Shown piece by piece: positions 7,038 to 13,928 of a stretch of 13,928 nt of DNA. The number at the start of each line of letters is the position of its first letter. Positions within the stretch are counted from its first letter, which is position 1. Source of the stretch: JBBSUX01 sp038234045 (lineage in GTDB: Bacteria; Pseudomonadota; Gammaproteobacteria; Burkholderiales; Burkholderiaceae_C); assembly GCA_038234045.1 (NCBI GenBank), contig JBBSUX010000069.1, positions 1 to 13,928 on the forward strand, written 5' to 3'. The notes beneath the pieces are model-generated. The model searched no databases and was not told the DNA's origin. It worked only from the letters and a program-made list of their open reading frames with translations. The position numbers and the translations under genes are program-made.

Positions 7038-8956
7038 TGGAATCAGGCCGGTCCCAAGTCAGCGAAGTATCTGCTCAGGAAAACTTGCGTTCGACGCCAG
7101 ATAATGACTTGGCCTCGGCGAGCGAACCGTTCCTGCTGTCGGTACGCGGGTTGACCGTCGACTTTGGTGATGGTGGGCAGGACCCGTTCCGGGCAGTTGA
7201 CGATTTGAGCTTCGATGTGCGTGCTGGCTCGACGCTGGCGATCGTGGGGGAATCGGGTTCCGGCAAGTCGGTCACTGCCGGAGCGATCATGCGGTTGACG
7301 GACCACAGCGGCGGACGCATCTCGGCCGGGCGCGTGATGTTTAGCGGCGGAGGCGGGAGCGATATTGACCTCACCGCCGCCTCTGAAGACACGATGCGCA
7401 GCATTCGTGGCAACGAGATAGCGATGATCTTCCAGGAGCCGATGACATCGCTGAACCCGGTGTTCACGGTGGGCGATCAGATTGCCGAAGCCATCATGCT
7501 GCATCAGCATCGTTCGCGCGCAGACGCATGGCGGGAAGCCCAGGTGCTGCTGGAGAAGGTGCGGATGCCCGACGCCGAGCAGATGCTGGGCCGCTATCCG
7601 CATCAACTGTCGGGAGGCATGCGGCAGCGCGTGATGATCGCCATGGCGCTGTCGTGCCGGCCCAAGCTGCTGATTGCCGACGAGCCGACAACGGCGCTTG
7701 ATGTCACGATTCAGGCGCAGATCCTCAACACCATTCGGGAGCTGCAGCGCGATTTGGGCACCGCTGTCATCTTCATCACGCACGACATGGGCGTGGTGGC
7801 GCAGATGGCCGATGACGTGGTGGTGATGCTGCGCGGGCGCAAAGTGGAGCAGGCGCCGGTAGACGAGCTTTTTCGTTCGCCCCGGCATCCGTATACGCAA
7901 GCTTTGCTGGCTGCAGTGCCACGTCTGGGCAGCCGCTCAGGAACCGATCTACCCCTTCGGAAGGCGCAAATGGCGCTGCAGGACGGGCAGTTGCGTGAAG
8001 TGGCCGCCGCTCAGCTTCAGGATACGGCGGACTACGACGCGCCGCTTCTGGAGGTGCGCGGCCTGACGACGCGCTTTGACGTGGCGCGTTCGATGCTGGG
8101 GCGCGTGACGCACCGGGTCCATGCTGTCGAAGAAGTGAGCTTCGATATTTACCCGGGGGAAACGCTGGCATTGGTGGGCGAATCTGGCAGCGGAAAGTCC
8201 ACCATCGGCAAGACGCTGCAGCAGTTGTTGGTGCCAAGTGCAGGAACGGTTCGCTACGACGGGCAAGACGTTTTTGCGATGGATGGCGCCGGGCGCAGGC
8301 GCTTGCGCCAGCAGATACAGTACATCTTCCAGGACCCTTTTGCCGCGCTCGACCCGCGAAAGACCGTCGCTTTCAGCATCGCCGAACCCATCCGTACCCA
8401 CCGGCTGCTGGATGGCACGCAAGCGATTCAGCGTCGGGTTTCTGAGCTGCTGGAGCAGGTCGGGCTGAAGCCGGAGCACGCGTTGCGTTATCCGCACGAG
8501 TTTTCTGGCGGGCAACGGCAGCGTGTGTGCATCGCGCGTGCGCTGGCAAGCAACCCTCAGCTCATCATTGCGGACGAATCGGTGTCGGCACTGGATGTGT
8601 CTATCCAGGCGCAGATACTCAACCTGATGATGGACCTGCAAAAGGAGCGCGGCCTTTCCTATCTCTTCATCACCCACGACATGGCAGTGGTGGAGCAGGT
8701 GAGTCATCGGGTAGCAGTGCTTTACCTGGGGCAAATTGTGGAGATCGGGACGCGTCGGCAGATATTTGAATCGCCGCAGCACCCGTATACACGCAAGCTT
8801 TTGTCCGCCATTCCTGTGGCCGAACCAGGCCGCCTGATCGATACGACGCTGCTGGAGGGCGAGATTCCCAGCCCGGTTCGTCGCGTAGGTAATGAGCCAG
8901 CGATCCTGGCGTTACGTGACCACGCTCCTGGCCACCGGGTGGCGGTGCAAGCGTGA
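7037..8956 (+). CDS. Peptide ABC transporter ATPase, two fused ATP-binding domains (GsiA type)
   Basis: This cytoplasmic energy-coupling subunit of an oligopeptide-class importer has 639 residues, comparable with E. coli GsiA. Domain 1 shows Walker A GESGSGKS (K77), Q-loop IFQEPMTSLNP, signature LSGGMRQRV, Walker B LLIADEPTTALD and H-loop FITHDMG. It ends in the peptide-transporter C-terminal region with HPYTQALLAAVP. After a ~50-residue linker, domain 2 repeats the set: GESGSGKS (K387), IFQDPFAALDP, FSGGQRQRV, LIIADESVSALD, FITHDMA, and HPYTRKLLSAIP. Both domains keep the catalytic Glu and His, so both sites should hydrolyse ATP. The fusion replaces the separate DppD/DppF-type pair. ATG 7037 was chosen as the first ATG; it probably depends on the mini-ORF for initiation. 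A GTG at 8953 overlaps its stop by 4 bp, in frame with the binding-protein gene. Confidence 0.93.
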   Translation: MESGRSQVSEVSAQENLRSTPDNDLASASEPFLLSVRGLTVDFGDGGQDPFRAVDDLSFDVRAGSTLAIVGESGSGKSVTAGAIMRLTDHSGGRISAGRVMFSGGGGSDIDLTAASEDTMRSIRGNEIAMIFQEPMTSLNPVFTVGDQIAEAIMLHQHRSRADAWREAQVLLEKVRMPDAEQMLGRYPHQLSGGMRQRVMIAMALSCRPKLLIADEPTTALDVTIQAQILNTIRELQRDLGTAVIFITHDMGVVAQMADDVVVMLRGRKVEQAPVDELFRSPRHPYTQALLAAVPRLGSRSGTDLPLRKAQMALQDGQLREVAAAQLQDTADYDAPLLEVRGLTTRFDVARSMLGRVTHRVHAVEEVSFDIYPGETLALVGESGSGKSTIGKTLQQLLVPSAGTVRYDGQDVFAMDGAGRRRLRQQIQYIFQDPFAALDPRKTVAFSIAEPIRTHRLLDGTQAIQRRVSELLEQVGLKPEHALRYPHEFSGGQRQRVCIARALASNPQLIIADESVSALDVSIQAQILNLMMDLQKERGLSYLFITHDMAVVEQVSHRVAVLYLGQIVEIGTRRQIFESPQHPYTRKLLSAIPVAEPGRLIDTTLLEGEIPSPVRRVGNEPAILALRDHAPGHRVAVQA

Positions 8957-9008
8957 GTGCAGTTTTGAGATTTTTCTGTTCCCTGTCATTTCAATCGATT
9001 TCATCACC

Positions 9009-9012
9009 GGAG
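9009..9012 (+). promoter_or_regulatory. Ribosome binding site deciding the binding-protein start
   Basis: GGAG lies 6 bases before ATG 9019. This favours 9019 over the in-frame GTG 8953, and the 9019 start alone gives a clean signal peptide. Confidence 0.6.
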
Positions 9013-9018
9013 CTGTCA

Positions 9019-10551
9019 ATGTCACTAGTTCGCACACCCCTCAAAGCGCTCTGCGCTGCAATGGTTCTTGCTGGAAGTCTGGGCATCGTTGCAGCGCCTG
9101 CACAAGCCGCCGGCACCCTGACCGTTGCGCTCAACCAGGACGCGGGCAGCTGGGATCCCATCGATACTTTCGTCACGTATTGGGGATCGGTCGGCGGCAA
9201 TTTGTTCGACGGTCTCACGATGCGCGGCGCCGACATGAAGCTGCAGCCCGATCTCGCAACCAGCTGGGAGCTTCTCGACAACAACACCCGCATCCGCTTC
9301 AAGCTGCGACAGGGGGTCAAATTTCACGATGGTGAGCCGTTCAATGCAGAGGCGGTCAAGTACACCTTCGATCGTTTGCTGGGAGCCGAAGGCAGCAAGG
9401 GACCGCAACGCTCCAACTACACATCGATCGACAAGGTGGTGGTGGTGGACGATTACACCGTCGACTTCATGATGAAGCAGCCTGACCCGGTTATCTTCAC
9501 CAAGCTGGCGGGTTACGGAGCGATGATTGTTCCGCCCAAATACATCCAGGAGAAGGGCGAGGACTACTTCAACACGCATCCGGTGGGAACCGGGCCGTTC
9601 AAGTTCGTCGACTACAAACCCAAGGTCAGCCTGACCCTGGAGCGCAACGATGATTATTGGGGCGGCAAGCCCAAGCTCGACAAGGTCATGTTCCGGTTCA
9701 TCGCGGAGCCGGCGACGCAGGCCGCCGAGCTGCAGGCAGGGCGCCTGGATGTGGCAACGCTGATTCCGCTGAGTCTGATCGACACCATCAACAAATCGGA
9801 CAACGCCAAGATCGTTTCGACACCCGGCCCGGTAGCGATCACGCTGCGTTTCAACACCACCGAAGGGATCACCAAGGATCGCAATGTGCGGCGCGCCCTG
9901 ACGATGGCGGTGGACCGCGATGCAATCGTCAAGCAGATCCTGATGGGCCATGCAAAGACCATCGCCAGCTTTCAAGGAGCGCTTTCATTCGGCTATGACC
10001 CGGCGGTGAAGCCACTGCCCTTTGATCCAGCTGCCGCCAAGAAGCTGCTGGCCGAGGCCGGCGTCAAACCTGGCGCCCAGGTGCAGATCGATGTGCGGGG
10101 CAACGAAAGCACGTTTGGCGAAGTGGCTCAGGCGGTCGCTGCTTATCTGCAGGGCGTCGGCGTGCGCGCGACGATCAAACCCTACGAGACGGCGGTGCTG
10201 ATCAACGACATTATTCCTGGCTGGAAAGTGGGCGAGATGCACCAGTTCAACTGGGGCGGCTGGACATACGACTACGACAACACGGCCTACCTGATCTACC
10301 ACTCGGGCCAGAAGTGGAATCCTAAATACAAGGATGCCAAGCTGGACGCGCTGCTGGAATCGCAGCGGCAAACCTACGACGTGGACGTGCGCCAGAAGAC
10401 ACTGCGCGAAGTGGCCGCCTATGTTGCAGATCAGGCGCTCGATATGCCTATGTACAGCCTGGACACCATCGTGGGCGTCAACAAGCGCGTGAAGAACCTC
10501 TCCGTGCCGGGTGACATCCGCTTCCGCTTGCTTAATGCCAGCGTCGAGTAA
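9019..10551 (+). CDS. Periplasmic peptide-binding protein of the ABC importer (SBP family 5)
   Basis: This is the extracytoplasmic receptor of the importer, SBP_bac_5 family, 510 residues (GsiB of E. coli is about 512). The signal peptide is classical: basic N-region with R5 and K9, a hydrophobic core around residues 10-26, and a predicted cleavage after APAQA (residue 30) before AGTLTVAL. There is no lipobox, so it should be soluble in the periplasm. Family signatures include RIRFKLRQGVKFHDGEPFNA, HPVGTGPFKFVDY, and LERNDDYWGGKPKLD. It follows the ATPase gene by 62 bp and precedes the first permease by 40 bp. The sequence is clearly diverged from GsiB, so the ligand (di-, tri- or oligopeptide, glutathione or other) cannot be assigned. 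The in-frame GTG 8953 would add 22 residues ahead of the signal peptide and is less likely. Confidence 0.92.
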   Translation: MSLVRTPLKALCAAMVLAGSLGIVAAPAQAAGTLTVALNQDAGSWDPIDTFVTYWGSVGGNLFDGLTMRGADMKLQPDLATSWELLDNNTRIRFKLRQGVKFHDGEPFNAEAVKYTFDRLLGAEGSKGPQRSNYTSIDKVVVVDDYTVDFMMKQPDPVIFTKLAGYGAMIVPPKYIQEKGEDYFNTHPVGTGPFKFVDYKPKVSLTLERNDDYWGGKPKLDKVMFRFIAEPATQAAELQAGRLDVATLIPLSLIDTINKSDNAKIVSTPGPVAITLRFNTTEGITKDRNVRRALTMAVDRDAIVKQILMGHAKTIASFQGALSFGYDPAVKPLPFDPAAAKKLLAEAGVKPGAQVQIDVRGNESTFGEVAQAVAAYLQGVGVRATIKPYETAVLINDIIPGWKVGEMHQFNWGGWTYDYDNTAYLIYHSGQKWNPKYKDAKLDALLESQRQTYDVDVRQKTLREVAAYVADQALDMPMYSLDTIVGVNKRVKNLSVPGDIRFRLLNASVE

Positions 10552-10591
10552 ACCGAGACGCAATTGAGGATCGGATGAGGCGAAAGGACAC

Positions 10592-11515
10592 ATGGTCGGC
10601 TTTCTTCTGAAGCGCGTGCTGCAGGCGATCTTCGTGATCCTTGCAGTCACGCTGCTCGTTTCCTATGCCATCCGCCTGACGGGTGATCCTGCGCTCATGT
10701 TGAGCCAGGGATCTGGCAGCGTGACCGAGGCCGATCTCAACAACATCAGGCAGGCGCTGGGATTGGACCGGCCCTTCTGGGTCCAATACCTCTCCTACAT
10801 GCAGGGCATGCTGCACGGTGATTTTGGACGGAGCTTCCTGGGGGGGACGTCGGTCTCGCGTCTGATCGCCGGCGCCTTGCCAGCGACGCTGATGCTGGCT
10901 TTCACATCGGTCGTCGCCTCGATCCTGATATCGATTCCGTTGGGAATCCGCGCTGCGGTGAAGCGCGGCAAGCCGGTGGATCAGGCGATTCGCATCGTCT
11001 CCCTGGTCGGTCTTTCTTTCCCCAACTTCTGGCTAGCGTTGATGCTGGTGTTGCTGTTGTCCATCACCTTCCCGCTGCTACCGCCATCGGGCTGGGACGG
11101 ACCGGCAAGCCTGGTGATGCCTTCGCTCACGATGGCGATCATCCTGAGCGCCACCAATATCCGCCTGGTGCGCACCACCATGCTGGAGACGCTTTCGGCG
11201 CAATACATCACCGTGGCGCGCAGCAAGGGCTTGTCCGAACGGGTGGTGCTCTACAAGCATGCGCTGCGCAATTGCGCGATTCCGCTGGTGACGTATCTCG
11301 GGTTGCAGTTCGGCGGCTTGATTGGCGGTATCGTGGTGATTGAAAAGGTTTTCAACTGGCCTGGCATGGGGACGCTGGCATTCGATGCCATCGGCGCACG
11401 TGACTATCCGGTTTTGCAGGGCACGGTGACAGTGCTGGCGATCGTCATCGTGGTTGTTAATTTGCTGGTGGATGTGGCCTACGGGATCATCGATCCCAGG
11501 ATTCGGACGCGATGA
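10592..11515 (+). CDS. Peptide ABC transporter permease 1 (DppB/GsiC type)
   Basis: This is an inner-membrane channel subunit of the importer, 307 residues, the standard size for DppB-type permeases. The N-terminus MVGFLLKRVLQAIFVILAV gives the first helix, followed by the RLTGDPA loop and the LGLDRPFWVQYLSYMQGMLHGDFGRS-like periplasmic region typical of the family. About six helices are expected. The EAA-type loop that docks on the ATPase is present as ITVARSKGLSERVVLYKHAL (about 206-225, G213). AAGGA ends 3 bases before ATG 10592, with GAGG further upstream. The stop overlaps the next gene by 4 bp (ATGA, 11512-11515), so the two permeases are translationally coupled. Confidence 0.93.
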   Translation: MVGFLLKRVLQAIFVILAVTLLVSYAIRLTGDPALMLSQGSGSVTEADLNNIRQALGLDRPFWVQYLSYMQGMLHGDFGRSFLGGTSVSRLIAGALPATLMLAFTSVVASILISIPLGIRAAVKRGKPVDQAIRIVSLVGLSFPNFWLALMLVLLLSITFPLLPPSGWDGPASLVMPSLTMAIILSATNIRLVRTTMLETLSAQYITVARSKGLSERVVLYKHALRNCAIPLVTYLGLQFGGLIGGIVVIEKVFNWPGMGTLAFDAIGARDYPVLQGTVTVLAIVIVVVNLLVDVAYGIIDPRIRTR

Positions 11516-12423
11516 CTGCCGTATCCACTGCCACTCCCGGGATAGATGTGCCGTCGCCCGAGCAGGTGACTGACCAATCTCCGACCCGGGCCGTCAAGCG
11601 TCAGCACCGACTTGGCTCCCTCGAGTTTGTACTTGGAACGCTGCTGACGGGTGGCATCGTCGCGGCAGTGTTGCTCTCGCGCTGGTTGTTTCCGGATGGG
11701 GGCGAAGCGATGAATCTTGCCGCACGACTCACGCGACCGTTTCAATCGATGGGCCATGTTTTCGGTACCGATCCGTTGGGGCGCGATGTGTTGGCTCGCG
11801 TCATCGTCGGCGGCAAGATTTCTTTGACGGTCGGGTTTCTGTCTGTGGCCGGCGGCGCGCTACTGGGGACTTTAATGGGCGTCGTCTCTGGCTACTACCG
11901 CGGCTTTTGGGATGTGGTGGTAATGCGCTTCGCCGACGTGCAGTTGGCTTTGCCATTCATCCTCGTGGCAATGACTTTCATCTCCATTCTGGGCGGCGGT
12001 GTCACCAACATCGTGCTTTTCATGATCATCTCGCAATGGGTCCAGTACGCGCGCCTGGTGCGATCGCAGGTGATGGCCTTGCGCGATCGCGAGTTTGTCC
12101 AGGCTGCGCGTTCGTTCGGCGTCAGGGATCTCCCGATGATCTTCAACCATCTCCTGCCGAACCTGCTCGGTCCGCTCGTCATCCTCATGATGCTCAACGT
12201 TGCCAACAACATCCTGCTGGAAAGCAGCCTGACCTTTCTTGGTCTGGGAGTCGATCCCACCATCCCGAGCTGGGGCGGCATGTTGGCCGACGGGCGCACC
12301 TATCTGCAGACAGCATGGTGGGTGAGCGTGTTCCCGGGCTTGGCGATCATGCTGACGGTGCTGGGGCTGAATCTGCTCGGTGACTGGTTGCGTGACCGGC
12401 TCGATCCGACATCGGTGAGCTAA
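11512..12423 (+). CDS. Peptide ABC transporter permease 2 (DppC/GsiD type)
   Basis: This is the partner channel subunit, 303 residues. A ~40-residue hydrophilic cytoplasmic N-terminus precedes helix 1 (LGTLLTGGIVAAVLLSRWLF), as usual for DppC-type permeases. Next comes HVFGTDPLGRDVLARVIVGG, a strong family signature just before the transmembrane permease domain. The EAA-type ATPase-docking loop is FVQAARSFGVRDLPMIFNHL (195-214, G203). The C-terminus LLGDWLRDRLDPT is also typical. The gene starts inside the stop of permease 1 and ends 2 bp before the peptidase gene. Confidence 0.94.
   Translation: MTAVSTATPGIDVPSPEQVTDQSPTRAVKRQHRLGSLEFVLGTLLTGGIVAAVLLSRWLFPDGGEAMNLAARLTRPFQSMGHVFGTDPLGRDVLARVIVGGKISLTVGFLSVAGGALLGTLMGVVSGYYRGFWDVVVMRFADVQLALPFILVAMTFISILGGGVTNIVLFMIISQWVQYARLVRSQVMALRDREFVQAARSFGVRDLPMIFNHLLPNLLGPLVILMMLNVANNILLESSLTFLGLGVDPTIPSWGGMLADGRTYLQTAWWVSVFPGLAIMLTVLGLNLLGDWLRDRLDPTSVS
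12414..12419 (+). promoter_or_regulatory. Ribosome binding site for the M14 peptidase inside the permease gene end
   Basis: GGTGAG, within the last codons of permease 2, lies 6 bases before ATG 12426. It supports that start and tight coupling of the peptidase to the transporter. Confidence 0.5.
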
Positions 12424-12425
12424 GC

Positions 12426-13928
12426 ATGTCGATACTGCTTGAAAAGCACTTTGAGCGATCGCTTGCGACATGGACGATCGAGTTTTCTGCGCCCGAATAT
12501 CGGGGAGCCGAAGTGCAAATCTGGCTTTTCGAAGACGTTGATGCGCGCCGCTCGGCAGAAATGCGCCTTGCACAAGCTGGTGTTACAGCGCGCTTTCGCA
12601 GTGCCTACAAACCGCTGGTGCATTTCTTTCTGGAAGAAGTGGATCTCACTGAGCTCATTGCTGCGCATGTGAGGTATCCGGTTCACGGCTCGGCTCCTCC
12701 CAATCGATTTACGCTCGAAGCCTATCCGTTGGCTGGTATGTTGGGCAACGCGACGCTGCAATTCCAGGCGGGTGAGGATGATCTTCACTATATCGTCGAG
12801 CTGGAGTACACAGGCCAACGCAGCAGTCGGCATCGCGTCTTTGCGCCGAATCGTATCGCTATTGATTTGCTGGGCGAGCCTTCGCTTTCACCCACCGGTT
12901 GGGTACGGGTGCTCGCAAACAATTCGGCGGGGTCACTGGCGCTTGACGAGGCCCGTGTGTCCGACTACGAGCAAGTTTTTGCGGCGGCGACCCATACGGT
13001 AAGCAATTATGCGTGGGGACATACCGAACCGTATTTCGAACGGCTGTTGATACGGGCAGACATCACGGGAATAGAACGCGCTATTGGTTGTGGCGACGAA
13101 GTACTGAGTACCTTCGAGGCGCTGCACGAGGATTTTTATTTTTCGATGCTCGAATTTTTCCAGCGGTACTCCGGCCGACCGATGGGGGACCGAGGCTTGC
13201 AGCCCGGCCAGATCGTTCCGGATATCCGCAGGAGCGGAGGAGACTCCATTTATCTGAGGGTCTCGACTGAGGTTTTTGCCGCCGTTCCAGCCGAAGTGTC
13301 GCCGGGCGATGACCCTGCTTTGGCTTGCAGCCTCGTCGACGTGAAAGCGGCTTTGCCTCCAGACGCCATTGCGCTTCTAATGGAGCAGTTTCAAGGCCAG
13401 CGGCTCACGGCCCTTTCGCGACAAGGTCGTACTGTTGATTGCGTTTATCACGCAGGGCCGGGGCCTGCAGTCCTCATTTCCGGCGGGCAGCATGCGAACG
13501 AAACGTCCGGCGTAGTGGGTGCCCTCCGGGCGGCACAGATACTCGCAAAGCGAGAGAACGCACATTTCGCGCTCATTGCCTCGGAAAACCCGGACGGTTA
13601 TGCCTTGCATCGCGAACTGTGCGCAATCCACCCGCGCCATATGCACCATGCGGCCCGGTACAGCGCGATGGGCGACGACATTGCTTATCGGGAGCATCCG
13701 CCCTTGCTGGAGCGCGAGGTTCGCGACCGGGCGCTGGCGCTTAGCGGTGCCAATCTCCATGTCAATTTGCATGGCTACCCGGCCCACGAATGGACCCGAC
13801 CTCTCTCAGGCTATTTGCCGCGAGGGTTCGAGCTCTGGACGATTCCGAAGGGTTTTTTCCTTGTGCTGCGTTATCACTCCGGGTGGAAGAACATGGCACT
13901 TGCCTTGCTCGAGAAAGTTACCGCACAA
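12426..13928 (+). CDS. M14-family zinc metallopeptidase, 3' end cut by window edge
   Basis: The frame is open from ATG 12426 to the window end, giving 501 residues without a stop. Residues ~350-500 carry M14 carboxypeptidase features. Zinc-site HxxE is in GGQHANETSG (H356, E359). SENPDGY (386-392) corresponds to the substrate-binding Asn region. HVNLHGYPAHEW supplies the probable third zinc ligand, H449 (H445 is the less likely alternative). The catalytic Glu of the family would lie beyond the edge and is not seen. Residues 1 to ~330 match nothing I recognise; they are soluble, without a signal peptide or membrane segment, so the enzyme is probably cytoplasmic. The gene starts 2 bp after permease 2, implying that it processes what the importer brings in. 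Carboxypeptidase, gamma-D-glutamyl-DAP amidase (MpaA-like) or other amidase activity are all possible. Part of the N-terminal region (13021-13140) is less GC-rich than its neighbours. Confidence 0.82.
   Translation, partial: MSILLEKHFERSLATWTIEFSAPEYRGAEVQIWLFEDVDARRSAEMRLAQAGVTARFRSAYKPLVHFFLEEVDLTELIAAHVRYPVHGSAPPNRFTLEAYPLAGMLGNATLQFQAGEDDLHYIVELEYTGQRSSRHRVFAPNRIAIDLLGEPSLSPTGWVRVLANNSAGSLALDEARVSDYEQVFAAATHTVSNYAWGHTEPYFERLLIRADITGIERAIGCGDEVLSTFEALHEDFYFSMLEFFQRYSGRPMGDRGLQPGQIVPDIRRSGGDSIYLRVSTEVFAAVPAEVSPGDDPALACSLVDVKAALPPDAIALLMEQFQGQRLTALSRQGRTVDCVYHAGPGPAVLISGGQHANETSGVVGALRAAQILAKRENAHFALIASENPDGYALHRELCAIHPRHMHHAARYSAMGDDIAYREHPPLLEREVRDRALALSGANLHVNLHGYPAHEWTRPLSGYLPRGFELWTIPKGFFLVLRYHSGWKNMALALLEKVTAQ

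Noticed and set aside
7037..12423. Naming the operon as a glutathione importer gsiABCD
   Set aside because: Gene order and the fused ATPase match, but the binding protein and permeases look diverged from the E. coli proteins, so ligand identity is unsupported.
12420..12833. 137-residue minus-strand open frame opposite the peptidase start
   Set aside because: It has no recognisable motif and lies wholly within the M14 gene, whose plus-strand frame continues for 501 codons with catalytic motifs.

Overview
The window is GC-rich and gene-dense. Nearly all of it is coding, with no RNA genes, insertion sequences, CRISPR arrays or phage genes visible. Protein content and codon use point to a Gram-negative proteobacterium, most likely a betaproteobacterium of the Burkholderiales type. 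That placement is inference from the style of the genes (RmuC, GH15, LOG-type and peptide-ABC proteins); there is no rRNA to confirm it.

Layout. (1) 3-1436 (+): RmuC, a DNA-recombination-limiting protein, missing its N-terminus at the window edge. (2) 1547-2758 (+): a major facilitator superfamily (MFS) transporter. (3) 2903-4726 (+): a cytoplasmic GH15-family glycoside hydrolase (glucoamylase/trehalase type). (4) 4714-5577 (-): a long LOG/TIGR00730-family nucleotide phosphoribohydrolase-like protein, overlapping the GH15 gene tail-to-tail by 13 bp. (5) 5695-6963 (+): a second MFS transporter, of the EntS/MFS_3 type, diverging from the LOG gene across 117 bp that contains a perfect 6-6-6 dyad. 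(6) 7037-13928 (+): a compact five-gene peptide-uptake operon. It encodes a fused two-domain ATPase (GsiA type), a periplasmic substrate-binding protein, two permeases and a zinc peptidase of family M14 that runs off the right edge.

How the operon works. The binding protein captures an oligopeptide-like ligand in the periplasm. The two permeases form the channel and the single fused ATPase supplies both nucleotide-binding domains. The M14 enzyme has no visible signal peptide, so it would act in the cytoplasm on the imported ligand. The genes are tightly packed: the two permease genes overlap by 4 bp and the peptidase starts 2 bp after the second permease. The order ATPase-SBP-permease-permease matches gsiABCD of Escherichia coli. 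However, the binding protein and permeases look diverged from the glutathione system, so glutathione should not be assumed to be the ligand.

Points most worth a second look: the M14 peptidase, which carries about 330 residues of unrecognised N-terminal sequence and sits in a peptide importer operon; an eight-codon mini-ORF with the best Shine-Dalgarno in its intergenic region, whose stop overlaps the ATPase start; and the dyad between the LOG gene and the second MFS gene. No intergenic stretch exceeds about 150 bp.
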